Assembly: GCF_029873635.1 (NCBI RefSeq)
Contig: NC_080422.1
Coordinates: 5,126,001 to 5,190,000 of the forward strand
Direction: 5' to 3'
DNA length: 64,000 nt
DNA from: Malania oleifera
Lineage: Eukaryota; Streptophyta; Magnoliopsida; Santalales; Ximeniaceae
The position numbers and the translations under genes are program-made. Shown in pieces: positions 11,545-23,172 of the stretch. The notes under the pieces are model-generated. The model made no database searches. It was not told the DNA's origin and saw only the letters and a list, made by a program, of their open reading frames with translations. Within the stretch, counting starts at the first letter, position 1. Every line of letters begins with the position of its first letter.

Positions 11545-11670
11545 TGTTAGCAACGGAGGAGTCCATAGGTGTGCTCGATACATATGAGTGAGCACCAACT
11601 TGACCCAAAAGTTTAAGCCTTTTGGATCTTGGGCCCAACCACATATATAAGCACCCATCATTTACTCACT
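11545..11670 (-). repeat. Partial LTR of TRIM-like element
   Basis: It begins TGTTAGCAACGG next to the primer-binding site and matches the left LTR up to TTTACTCACT, where unrelated sequence takes over. Confidence 0.7.
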
Positions 11671-11912
11671 AAAATAATATGACGAAGATGTTCCAACAAA
11701 AGAAAAATCTTACTCACTTCCATCATGCTTGACTATATTGGCATTAGAATGTGTTTTGCCCTTATTCTTCTGCTGCTCTTTAATAGGTCTCCCACGAGAT
11801 TTACTTCTCCTTCTAGGTTTACAACTCTGAGAACGTCCTCTTATTGTTAGTTCTTCTGCTATTTCCTTATGAACCCTCTAATCCTTCTTTCTGCATTCAA
11901 TACTAATCAAGG
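11671..11912 (-). pseudogene. Possible copia gag remnant
   Basis: On the minus strand this encodes a basic stretch with RGRSQ and SKSRGRP-type wording preceded by a GHKEIAEEL-like segment, reminiscent of the basic region beside the gag zinc knuckle of copia elements. It is a short fossil fragment, and the assignment is tentative. Confidence 0.35.
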
Positions 11913-13699
11913 GGGAGCAGTTGAAACTCATAAGTGGAGGAGCTTCCGTTCAAAGGGGACCAGTTGAAACTTACAAGTGAGGGGAAGATTGTTAAGAATT
12001 TCACTTGTGAGTTTGTCTCACATTGGAAAAAGTGAGTGGATGATGGGTACTTATATACATGGTTGAGCCCAAGATGTCACGCCCGAACCCACCAAGTGGG
12101 GCCCAGGATGTGATGTGATCCGATCACTTGTGTCTAATACCATAACCTCAATCACCAGCTGAAAAATAAATAAAAGTCCTCAATAATATACCAGAGTTCT
12201 ATATAAACATCCCAAAAAAAGAATTTCCAAACATCCAGTATCCATATATACATCTCAGAAAACTAAAAACATAAACCCAAAAATACATCCAAGTTTTGTA
12301 CCCTCTCACAAAAATGCTATGCCAACAAACCCAAGCCCGAGCTCGCTAAGTTCGATCACGCAGAGGTCCTAAAAAAGAGGAATTGTATAACGGGTGAGAC
12401 ACATCTCAGTAAGATGAAATAAATTAATACCAGTGTGTGGCTATCATAAGTTTAGTGTATACAAAATATCATTAGTTGTTAATTAACCACAGTTATAAAA
12501 TCATTCTCAGACCATACTCACACACACACACACACAATTGTTTATAAGCAAAAGTTCCTGAGAATAGGGGAGATTACACGCCCATACATATAGCTCCCCT
12601 CTGCTCTAATACGTTATGCAACCTGGTATGGCTACAACTGACACCTATCAGGCACTCGCCTTTCTCAGCAAGCCCTCGGACGAAGAGTTTACTTTGCCTC
12701 AAATACATATAATACAACTATATTTAATACATTTAATACTTTGTTACTTTACTCTGTATAATGTTATCTCTGTAAAATCCAACTCTTCATAATCTCTGTT
12801 TTCACATTATCTGTTCTCTTGTCACATACTCTGTTATCACATTTTACATCTTATGTCTTCATATATTCTGTATTCACATACACTGTTTTTTATTTACATG
12901 CACTGTTCTATTATCCTCTAGTTAAACTACATATATGAATTTAGAAATCACTGCCATATGGATAAAAAATCGACATGCTTCCCCCCATGACGGGTTGTGT
13001 GGCCTGTAGGCTGGACTTAACCCTGATCAACCCACTAGAGTTAAATCAATTCCCAACTCTTCAGTTTGCTAATCCGATTGGCTTTTCCATATTGGTCTAG
13101 ACTTTAGGGGGAACTCTATCCTTTACAGCTCAATCGACTATTCAATATCAACACTCTCTCTAAGACGTGTGATTGCACTAAACTCTTCATAACTCTCACA
13201 ACAGTACTATGCGTACTATGGTCCACCAGAGTTTTCAAACCATACATTGCAATTTAACATTAATACTCTATTCTGATTAAACAATTCTAAATACAATATA
13301 ATCCTAACGCATTTCAGTATTTCAACATATTATACATATTTCATAACTCAACACAGTATTTTCATTTTTCCACATGCCACATGATTTGAATAATACACAT
13401 ATTTATATAACTACTGAAATAATAAGTCAATCCATGTTCATTATCTGCTTCATTGAAAAAATAGGTTAAATTATCTCCACAATTTATCTAATACTCAAAA
13501 TAAGCGTTAGTAAGAAAAACGAAGATAATTAACCCTACCCACCTTGACCAATTTTTAAAAATGTAAAACAATTCTAACCAATCATTTCAACCAGTCAAAT
13601 TATCCATAAAATCCATTATTTAAATCCCGTAGCCTTTTTCTTTACTTTAATTGGTTCATTTTCGAAAATAATAGTTATTAACACAACCCTAGGCTTAAA

Positions 13700-15632
13700 T
13701 GTAGTAACCCAAGGAAATTTATCAGAGCCTCGTCGATGAACACAGGGGATTCGTCGACGATGGTACATGAGGATCTCGTCAACGAAGGCACGTTCTGTCA
13801 ACGAGAAGATACCGAGAGGCTGTTTTCCAAGTTATGAATTTCGTCAACGAGGAGTAGGCATTCGTCAACGAACCTCTTTCTTGACCTCGTCGATGAGATG
13901 ATGTTGCTCGTCAACGAAGCCCAAAGTATAATTAAATAGTTCTAATTCCAGATTTTTTAGCAAAATTCTCAGCAAAATCTTCCTTTTGTCTCTCATCTAC
14001 AGTTTCTCTCCCTTCTTTCTTCGATTCTAGCTCCGTTAGTCTCTAGATCGACGATCTGAGGCCACCACGACGCTCCAGAGAAAGTTCTCTCCAAGTCTAT
14101 CAGAGCGGATCGTTGGTGGGACGAAGTTGAATTTCATCTCAAATTCAGGGTAAGGTCTTTTATACAATATTTGGCTTTCGAGCAGTTGTAGGAAATGTAG
14201 TAGTCAAAGAAATAGTGATATTTTGTTCTGGTACATGTTATTTTCAGAGTGTTGAGTGGGGAACCCTGCGGGTGTAGGACCCGTCACAATAGGAGATTTA
14301 AACAGGAATCAGGTAAGGGAAATATGATGTGCTAGGCAATTCTATTATGATTCAGTACAATTCATATGTTTTTAGCAAATTATTATTCAGACCATAATAT
14401 ACAGTTTTCAGAACCTGATAATATTGATATTTAGTTGTATGGCATGAGTTTAATATTATATTAGAACAGGGTTTATATAATTTTCATAATACCATGATTT
14501 ACAGTATACGTACAGAAACTTGAATTTGACACTATTTTCAGAATACTATGATATACACACCTCAGAACCATAACATTTAATTACTACAGTTAGTCAGATA
14601 TTTCAGTTATTCAGTTATGCAGATATCTCAGATATTCAGTTATTACAGTTTATTCAGATCAGTTTATATAATGTTATGATTATTTTAGTTGTTACAAAAT
14701 TATCGTATAAGCAGTATTTTAGAAGTACCAGTTACTTATATATAATATCAGACCCTGATGGACCATATTCAACCAGCAGAGCACGATACCGCAGCTATAT
14801 TCAGTTCAGAGTGCAACCACTACTTAGATAGTATGTGGTATTCAGAAGTCGATCATGCCTATGTTGTGAACAGCCTTCCCATCAGATATAGGTTGAGGGA
14901 GCCAATCTGATTGTTGGAGTTTCAATTAACTTACCCTGGTCGACTAGCTAGGTTAGGTCCCGCCTTTGGGCCGCACAACCCTGTCATGAGGGGTTAAATC
15001 ATGACTTTCAGTCATCCATCCAGGGAATTTTCTTAATTATTATATATATATATATATATATATATGTATGCTCAGATTTACAAAAAATAGTCATACCTAT
15101 AGATATTAGCAGTATTATGAATAAACATTCAGGAAAATCAGTTTATGTTAAGCAACATAGGTATAATTTATATTGCAACAGGTATACCGGTTTGACTCAA
15201 CTTTGTTATTTATGGTATTTTCTAAGTCAGATTTTACTAACATGTAGCTCACTTGCCACACACTAATAATATCATATTTCGTCTTACTGAGCGTCGTCTC
15301 ATCCCAATAAATTGACATTTTTCAAGTGATCCAATTAGGCGAGCAGATCAGGCTGGCAGATAGAGGGTGTTACAATGCAGGTCTATCAGTAGGGTGAGTC
15401 TTTTGGGGAAGGGAGTACTGTTGTGTAGCCTAGTTCAGTTATATACGTGTAATTTGAGAATAATCTAGCGCTCTGGTATTGTATTATATATATGTGATTG
15501 TGGATTTATGTGAATTCAACTTCTCGCTGCTTAGGCTGTAGTTAGATTTAAATTAACAGGTATCAGAGCAGTGTAAACTTCAGTTTATATGTATATTTAA
15601 AATTTTTTAAAAAAAATTAGCAAGTCGTTACA
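13700..15632 (+). mobile_element. Solo LTR family A, copy B (plus orientation)
   Basis: It is 1933 bp, TGTAGTAACCC...AAGTCGTTACA, with a perfect duplication TTAAA at 13695-13699 and 15633-15637. It was inserted head-to-head into copy A of its own family, so 12.1-15.6 kb looks like a large inverted repeat. Eight GTCGAC-type palindromes at 13732-13915 precede a TATA-like site at about 13930. Many of its sites have decayed to GTCAAC, as CpG deamination would produce. Confidence 0.87.
13732..13915 (+). promoter_or_regulatory. GTCGAC palindrome array (copy B)
   Basis: Sites start at 13732, 13753, 13778, 13797, 13843, 13864, 13889 and 13910, giving spacings of 21, 25, 19, 46, 21, 25 and 21 bp. Five of the eight read GTCAAC. 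The array ends about 20 bp before the TATA-like site. Confidence 0.7.
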
Positions 15633-16010
15633 TTAAAACCCTCAGTTTAAATAGTTGGCTTTCAAAACTTGTATGATAATCATATACATACACATATAAT
15701 TTCCATTTTAACTAGTAGAATTTACAAAACCACTGGTTTAATCTATTCCTCTTACCTGGTTTCCTGAAGCTACGCCTACAGGGATCCCAAAACTGTGCAT
15801 GTGGCACTCACACAAATCCTGAATTCATAAATCCTAGTTTAATCAACTCAACCCCAAGTAAAATAATATTTTAACATTTCCTAGGCCCATAAACTCCGAA
15901 TAAATGATTAAACTCCCAAAAACATCAAATTTGCTTAATTCTCTAAATCTTACCCTAGCCTTGAAGTGGTGCCCAAAAACCCCAAATCACGAATCCGCTC
16001 TGATTATCTT

Positions 16011-16361
16011 GGAGAGAATTGCCCCTAGAACCACATGATGGTTTGTGATCGTCAGTTTGGCTAAAGATTGGGGAGAAATTGAAGAGAGAGAGTAAGTTTA
16101 ACCTATCCCAGGAGTGGTGCCTACGACTCTCCTACGACAAATCCACTCCAGTTAAAATGTCTGTGGCGGAGAATGGAACTCAAGGGTATTATCTGTTCTT
16201 CGATCGGCGCATGTTTGTTCAAGGAAATCAATGAGAGAGAGAGGCAAAGTGGAGGAGAGAGAGAGAGAGAGAGGCGTAGAGATACGCCTGAGAGAGAGAG
16301 AGGAATTGAAATCCTGAGATTGAATTTCAATCTCAGGTTAATTTACTAGTAAGTATATATA
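16011..16361 (-). repeat. Left unit of a segmental tandem duplication
   Basis: GGAGAGAATTGCC... to TTACTAGTAAGTATA is repeated at 18476-18830 (GGAGAGAATCGCC...). The block runs across the end of copy A into TRIM sequence, so both element and flank were duplicated together. The copy here was later split by copy C. GA-rich microsatellites lie within both units. Confidence 0.75.
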
Positions 16362-17893
16362 TGTAACAACCTACTTATTTTATCATAATTTTTTTCCATA
16401 ATAATAATATCCATATAAAAGTCCTATCAAATCATAATTAACCTAATAAACCATAATCCACCTAGACCCAGGGGTACTAGGGGTAAACCGGAAATACAAT
16501 ACCAATACCTAAGCAACAGGAAACGTGAAATCATATACATATCAAATTACCATTCAACACAATACCAGAGTTTATTACATCCCTCATATGAATATACACG
16601 TCCCAAAATATCCAAAAAGAGATCTAGGGTCGCCACCCCAACAATCTGTCTGATCCTAGTAAAATGAATTACCCTTCAGGTAGGATAGGACAACTGATTC
16701 CTAACGTTGTGGAGCTTTATCCGCTCTTCTATCTGGGGCTCCTGAAATGTTTATATAATTTGGGGTGAGACTATCATGGTAAAACATACTAAATTTCTAT
16801 ACATGTAAATCATCTCATATAACAATACATAGAAAACATCCTAGAAGGTTAGCTGGTTGGTGTTATATCTTACCCCCACGTGATTGGGTTGTGCAGCCCG
16901 AAGACGGCACCCGACAATGGCTGGCCGACCACTGCCGAGTCAAAGCAAAAGTCTGTAAGTACGATAGGTCTGCCCCCTCCTAGTCCATACACCAAAGGGA
17001 CGACTGCACTACAATAAATCACATCGACTACCAATCTCCCACTGCCCCGTACAACAAGCGGTAGCACTAACATAATCATGATCGTGATCATATAGCTACG
17101 GTACCGTGCTTCGTGAAAACCTAAATCAAGTCAACCAGGTTCTGATAACATATAACACATTTCCAAATAATAATACATGACTATTTCATAATAATAACTA
17201 TCAAGTTAATATCTTCATATAAATTTGCATAACATATCATAAAAATCTTTGGCCCTTACGCTGGCATTTTATATTTTATAAATTACAACCCGTACGCCAG
17301 TATTGCATATTGTAAAACCTTCGCCCTGTATGTCGATATATCATATAAAAACTTCGTATCATTTAACATTTTCCTAGAAACAGTAAAAACATAATTATTT
17401 TACAAACATAAAATTTCATGATAAATTTTACTCATGTCACACAAAATAGGTATTAATCATATTTATGATCAACAACATTACTTCCAACATAATTCTACCA
17501 TATGCATATTTATATGAAATTAATTGCTATAAAATAATAAGTACAATTTCATGAAATCCTGACTTAATTTATCCCCTTACCTAACTTCTGAAAAACCCTA
17601 AAATAACCAATCCTACACCTGCAGGGTTCCCCGTTCAACACCCTGAAAACAATATCTTCCTGAACAAAACTTTAGTATTTTTTCGACTACTACATTTCTT
17701 ACAACTGTACATAAGTCAAATATTAAATAAAAAGTCTTACCTTGAATTTGAGATGAAATCCAAGTTAACCCTACCAATGATCCACTCCAACAGATTTGAA
17801 GAAAACTTTCTCAAGAGTGTTGTGGTGGCCTCGAATCGTCGAACCGGCAAGAATCCGGCCCCCAATCTTATAGAGAAGGGGAAAGGGGCGAAC

Positions 17894-17896
<3 letters not shown>

Positions 17897-17954
<58 letters not shown>

Positions 17955-17977
17955 TGTGTGTGTGTGTGTGTGTGTGT
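17897..17977. repeat. (GA)n(GT)n compound microsatellite
   Basis: About 28 GA units run into about 13 GT units, in the transcribed leader just downstream (in LTR sense) of the TATA box of copy C. Confidence 0.95.
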
Positions 17978-18014
17978 TCTTCGCATGATTTATGATGAAA
18001 AATTTGAGTTTAAA

Positions 18015-18024
18015 CTATTTATAC
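18015..18024 (-). promoter_or_regulatory. TATA box of LTR copy C
   Basis: GTATAAATAG on the minus strand, about 11-20 bp from the last GTCGAC site, followed by the CT-rich leader. Confidence 0.6.
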
Positions 18025-18034
18025 ACCTGCACTC

Positions 18035-18218
18035 GTCGACGACCCAAGTCACTTCGTCGACGAGGCCATAAAGGAAGTTCGTCGATGAACACCTATTCCT
18101 CGTCGACGAAATTCATAACTAAAAATAGTCTCTCGGTATCTTCTCGTCGACGAGACACGTGTCTCCGTCGACGACCCCAATAAGCCACTTCGTCGATGAA
18201 CGCTTCACGTTCGTCGAC
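18035..18218 (-). promoter_or_regulatory. GTCGAC palindrome array (copy C)
   Basis: Sites start at 18035, 18056, 18081, 18102, 18146, 18167, 18192 and 18213. Spacings are 21, 25, 21, 44, 21, 25 and 21 bp, that is two tetrads exactly 111 bp apart. Confidence 0.75.
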
Positions 18219-18475
18219 AGGGACCTGTTGTGACCCCCTTTTATAATTTCTTTTTTCCTCTTTCTTTTATTATTTAAATACCGTAATTCTTTAGGTCTCT
18301 ATAATATATATATATATAATATTATATTATATTATATTATATCAATTAATTAATAATTATTATTTAATTAATTAAATAATTTTTTTTCCCCGGGTTACTA
18401 CACAAGACCCAATGGGCTTAAACTTTTGGCTCAAGTCGGTGCTTACCCATGTATATCAAGCATACCTGTGGACTT

Positions 18476-18693
18476 GGAGAGAATCGCCCTTAGAACCATG
18501 TGGTGGTTTGTGATCGTTAGTTTGGCTAAAGATTGGGGAGAAATTAAAGAGAGAGTGTAGCTTTGCCTTATCCCAGGTGTGGTACCTACGGCGCTCCTAC
18601 GACAAATCCACTCGGGTTAAAATGTCTGTAAAGGAGAATGGAACCCAAGGGTATTTTCTATTCTTCGATCGGCGCACATTTACCGAGAACAAT

Positions 18694-18734
<41 letters not shown>

Positions 18735-18860
18735 CAAGGCGGAGGAGAGAGAGAGAGGCATAGAGAGACGCCCAAGAGAGAAGAATTGAAATCCTGAGAT
18801 TGAATTTCAATCTCAGGTTAACTTACTGAGTAAGTATAATTTTTTTCCCGGGTTACTACA
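18476..18860 (-). repeat. Right unit of the tandem duplication (LTR family A end)
   Basis: This carries the same sequence as 16011-16361 plus 18380-18402, including the LTR terminus GGGTTACTACA, but without copy C inside. TRIM LTR sequence follows (CCAATGGGTTTAAAC) as after 18402. It therefore records the state before copy C inserted. A (GA)n tract of about 16 units is at about 18698-18732. Confidence 0.75.
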
Positions 18861-18947
18861 CAAAATCCAATGGGTTTAAACTTTTGGATCAAATTGGTGC
18901 TCACCCATGTGTATCAAGCATGCCTATAGACTCCTCTAGTGATAACA
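18861..18947 (+). repeat. Right end of the third TRIM LTR
   Basis: Together with 11990-12074 and 18403-18475 this is the LTR that copy A entered. It ends AGTGATAACA at 18947. Confidence 0.65.
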
Positions 18948-19069
18948 AGCAATCCTACCTTCCACGTTTTGACCTATTTTGATCCATCTTGGTAGCTTAG
19001 AGGATCCTTTTTAGTCTCAATCACACACTCTCACACCCAGAGTTATGAACTGTCGGCACTGATACTACT

Positions 19070-19236
19070 TGTTATCACCGGAAGAGTCCATAGGTATGTT
19101 TGATACACATGGGTGAGCACCAACTTAACCTAAAAGCTTAAACTCATTGGGCCTTAGGCTCAACTATGTATATAAGCACCCATGATCCATTCACTTTTTT
19201 TAATGTGAGACAAACTCGCAAGTGGAATTCTCAACA
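19070..19236 (-). repeat. LTR of outer TRIM-like element (right)
   Basis: It is 167 bp, TGTTATCACC...TTCTCAACA. The primer-binding-site-like sequence lies immediately to its left, so this is the 5' LTR of the minus-oriented element. Confidence 0.72.
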
Positions 19237-20650
19237 TATATATATCCCTTTATTTATTTTTCCTTTTCATGGTAGATTAGTTATACAAATTCTTGAGTGA
19301 TTAATTAATCCAAATATGTAATTTACTCAAAGAAGATTTTGTTGAATGAAAAAGAAAGTAGATGATAAGGAGGGCACAATATCCCAAAATAGCCATTGAT
19401 TAGATGGCTCTCTTTGGGTTTATCATCTCCATGTTTTTTATGAGTTGATTTGTAACATCACTAGAAAAATACAAAAATATATCTGTGCGTGCATTTTGTT
19501 AAGGAGATTTCTCTAATTGAAATTAATGAAAACTTTTTTAAAAAAATTAGAAAATATTTTTTTGATAAAAGATTATTGCCTATTTAGTTTTAGGAAATAT
19601 TTTTATTTTTAAAATTTTTAAATTTATAAAGAGTTATAAAATATTTAGTTTTAGTTTATTATCTATTTTTTTAAGATTTTATTGAAAAGGTAGAAAATAA
19701 AGAGTTTGTTTAAATTTTTAAAATAATTTTTTATTTTTATTTTTTGGAATTTTAAAATAATCACAAAAAAAAAAAACAACTTGTTATGCAATTTTTTAAA
19801 ATTTATAGAATGTAATAGTTAAAATTATGAATTTTAATACTTGAATTTGGATTTATGTGGATTTACAAGAAATTTCATGCATAATCCATAAAAATTAAAG
19901 TTCAAGACCTAAATTTGATATCAAAGTAAGAGTTAGGAATCTAGAAAAATAATAAAGGATGAATTTTCTATATAAATTTGAAAATTTGAAAAATAATTTG
20001 GTACTCTTGTAATTATTTGAAAAATTAAAAATAAAACTATTTCGACAAAAAAATGTTAAAACTATTTATTTTTGTTGATTTGCTTCATACCGATGTTGTA
20101 AAAATAAAAAATTAGTTAATTTTTTTGAATTTTTTTAAAAAATAAAAGTCATTTTCCTAAATTAAATGGACCCTTACAGTGTTCAACTTAAATTAATTTA
20201 ATTTTAAATATCATTATGATTAGAAGATCTAAATTTTAATGAATTTCTATTTATTTATGGAACAATGCCTTAGGGACATTAATGACATTATAATCTTTTT
20301 TCTAATTTTTGTGGCCATTAATCAACAAAGAAGTTTTAACAAGTAATTCAAAAGCACCAAAGAAGTACTCAAAACACACATGTAAAGGAAATTAATTTTG
20401 AGATTTGTGACAAAATATGTAATTAATTTTAGGCCCTAGAAAGGATAAGAGCCCAAAATTCATACTAGTTAGGAGACCCTTTCTGTTAATTCATGAAACC
20501 TCATTTATCGTAATCTTACTTACGTGTCATTTAATTAAAAGCATTAAGACTATGTTTGGGAGCATAAATTTCAAATCTTGAATTTAAATTTGAGTGAATT
20601 TGAACAAATTTCATTATAGTTTTGTATAACATCTTATCCAAATTCAAGAT

Positions 20651-21170
20651 CTTATTGACCAAGATACTTTTTTAAAAAATAAAAATTACCCACCGAGGGG
20701 AAATAAAAATATTGCCACCCACTCATTGACACATTTTTGGTAATTCACAAGACAAATCATAAGTGGATAATCAAACCTAGAACCTTAAAGTCACCAGACC
20801 TAACTTCGCCCTCACCACTTAAACAAACCTAACTAGGCATAAACATATCCATTATTATATAATGCATTCTTATTGACCAAGATACTTTTAAAAAAAAATT
20901 ACCCTATCGAGTTCCTCAAAACTCTCTCCCACACCCTCACCTCACTTCTTCTCCCATCTTACTTCATCCTTCCATCATCTCGAGTTTCGAAATCTCTTAA
21001 ATCCTTCACAAACAAATCTCTTTATTTATCATGCTACACATCCCTAATCTCCGAGATTCCCACCACCACACGACACTTATTTAAATTCCTAAAGATCTCT
21101 TTATTTATTACGGTACACATCCCTAATCTCGTATCACCGTGTGATGGGTATTTAAATTCTTAAAGATTAC
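20651..21170. repeat. Local direct duplications
   Basis: CTTATTGACCAAGATACTTTT occurs at about 20651 and again at about 20869. Within the second part, a unit of about 78 bp containing TCTCTTTATTTAT followed by ACACATCCCTAATCTC is repeated at about 21017 and 21095. Confidence 0.65.
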
Positions 21171-22101
21171 ATAATCTTCCTCTACCCCTATTTTGTGTCA
21201 CCTCCATCTTTTTTTATGCAATGTAAAAACTAAAATCTCCCACAAATTCATCCTTAAAATCCTATCACCCCACAAACAAGGGAGCTTGTTTTGAGGAAGG
21301 AAGATTTGATGAATAAATTAGCATATGCTATATGCATATAATTGCCCCAAGTCAAAGGAAATGCACAAATCACTCTTAACTTTTTGTGCCAAACTCCATG
21401 GTGTTTGGGGGAGTGGAAAATGTTTGATGGGCAAAAATCGATGGAGGGTTTAACTGTTTAGGATTGTCTGGGTCAAAGGAAATCTGCAAGTTCAACTTTT
21501 ATTATGCTTATGTACAATTGTATATCACACAATTTCTAAGAAGTATATAATAAAATTAGTTTAGCTTCAATGGACTTTATTTATTTATTTGAGTCGGTGG
21601 ACTGTTCATCTATGCATGGTATTAGATCTTTTTACTTTAATATGTTACTTGAACTTCAAGGTACCAAGTATTTTGAATAAATGGATTTTGCACTATACAA
21701 ATTATAAGTGCTATATAATGTAAAAATATGAAAATTATTTTATTTTTGATGAACAAATTTCATTAAAAGAAATCAAATAGAAACCAGTAAGCCTACGAGC
21801 TTCACTCGATAAAAAAAAGTCCTAAGTTATGTTTTGACTGTTGCATATCGATCCCAAAACTAGATTAGCTCTTCTTATTACATGTTGAATGAAACAATAG
21901 AAAATGCTTAAGAAATAGCTATTAATTATCCTCAAGCTTTTCATTGTATTCCATCTTAAAAGAATCAAAAGTAATTTAACGGCTGAGAACAAGCGATAAG
22001 AAAGTGACATATCATAAGATATTATATTAATGTTTAGGCCCAGTAAAGTATTGTAGGACTCATATTATCAGAAGTTACGCCAAAACATACTTTTAACTCG
22101 T

Positions 22102-22250
22102 GGAGAAACTATTAAGTTAGACAGTCTAATCATGTTATATTTTAGACAGCCAATCACATTTAAACAGCTATTTTTTGATTCAAAACCCAAGAACGTGATT
22201 AGTTGTCTAAAATGTGATGTAATTAGACTGTCTAACTCAATACTTTCTCC
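22102..22250. repeat. Inverted repeat with about 60-bp arms (foldback)
   Basis: GGAGAAACTATTAAGTTAGA at 22102 is mirrored by TCTAACTCAATACTTTCTCC ending at 22250. The arms continue inward through GACAGTCTAAT and TTTAGACA. The loop is about 30 bp. It may be a small foldback MITE; no clear target duplication was seen. Confidence 0.7.
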
Positions 22251-22681
22251 TAATTTGTATGGGTCCAAGTATTAATAGGTCCTTTTTCAATTGGTAAAAA
22301 ATATCAAATCGCCTGTCTACAAATGAGATGTGATTGACGGTCTAAAATGTTATACATTTAAACAATTATTATGATAAAAAAAATTATAAAAAAGACCTCT
22401 TTGCATTTTCGTGCACCCAGTGCTTATATGATCACCATGTGGTTGTGGATTCTATTTTCTTAAAATAAATTTTTCATGATTAAACTAAAAATAAATGGAA
22501 ACATAACGAACTTCGAGCACTACTTGCACATAGGGTTTGCCATTACATGAGAAATATTAAAGGTATATCATTGCGCAAAATTCATTACTAGCATTATTGA
22601 ATAAAGATCATTTTATCATTATACGCACAACCTTTTAAGGAGGTTCATTTCTTTTATAATTTTTTTTTTCCCTCCTGTACA

Positions 22682-23172
22682 AACCAATCATTAAACACTT
22701 TCTCATCAAACAAAATTCAATGTCCCTCCAAATTAAGTCTAAAAAATATTTTTCGTGATCCAAGTATTTATTAGAGCACAATTATAGTGCTAAATTTTTA
22801 ATAAATAACTGACATTTTTGAATTTGTAAAATTGTTTCACATTTTGTAAATGTGACCTTATCCGGATTATCCACTAATTGCGGAGAGCACCCAAACCCTA
22901 ATAAGATAAAAAAACCTGACGATGAGAAACATGACAACCAATCATTAAACACTTTCTCATCAAACAAAATTCAAAGTCGTCGAAAAAAAAAATTATTCGT
23001 GATCAGAGTATTTATTAGAACACAATTATGGTGCTAATTCTAATAAATAAAATTTCAATAGGTCAATAATAAATAATATTATTGAATTTCTAAAATTATT
23101 TTACAATTTGTAAATGCTCCCTTATCCTGATTATCCACTAATCGCGGAGAGCACACAAACCCTAATAAGAAC
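22682..23172. repeat. Tandem duplication, about 250-bp unit
   Basis: AACCAATCATTAAACACTTT begins at 22682 and at 22936, and both units end in GCGGAGAGCAC...AAACCCTAATAAGA. The units differ at many positions, so the duplication is not recent. Confidence 0.85.

Larger units (their letters stand above)
16362..18303 (-). mobile_element. Solo LTR family A, copy C
   Basis: It starts TGTAACAACC at 16362. The right end near 18303 is placed from the flanking ATATA (16357-16361 and 18304-18308) and from the uninterrupted sister sequence at 18820-18860. Because the target is an AT microsatellite, the duplication is weak evidence. It carries a complete array of eight GTCGAC/GTCGAT sites (18035-18218) and a TATA box on the minus strand at 18015-18024. 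It is a fossil LTR. Confidence 0.75.
12075..18402 (-). mobile_element. Solo LTR family A, copy A, itself containing copies B and C
   Basis: The ends are TGTCACGCCCG (12075) and GGTTACTACA (18402), with a perfect 5-bp duplication CAAGA at 12070-12074 and 18403-18407. It lies inside the third TRIM LTR, whose sequence GGTTGAGCCCAAGA resumes as CAAGACCCAATGGGC. After subtracting the nested copies B (13700-15632) and C (16362-18303), its own length is about 2.4 kb. Read on the minus strand it starts TGTAGTAACCCGGG and ends GGGCGTGACA. There is no coding content, so it is a solo LTR fossil. Confidence 0.82.
11041..19236 (-). mobile_element. Outer small-LTR copia/TRIM-like element with nested insertions
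   Basis: The element is bounded by two related LTRs of about 170 bp (11041-11214 and 19070-19236, each TGTTATCACC...TTCTCAACA) and flanked by TATAT at 11036-11040 and 19237-19241. Next to the right LTR a primer-binding site of the tRNA-Met type is seen on the minus strand (TGGTATCAGAGC-like, at about 19050-19069), so the element runs right to left. GGGGAAGAT beside 11214 is the polypurine tract. Its interior is rearranged: there are two more partial LTRs (11545-11670, and one starting at 11990) and a 6.3-kb nested solo LTR. It is a fossil and not whole. The outer LTRs look roughly 80% identical by eye, so it is old. Confidence 0.7.

Noticed and set aside
15557-15570. GGTATCAGAGCAG resembling a primer-binding site
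   Set aside because: It lies 62 bp inside solo LTR copy B, whose end is fixed at 15632 by the TTAAA duplication, so it is not at an LTR boundary.
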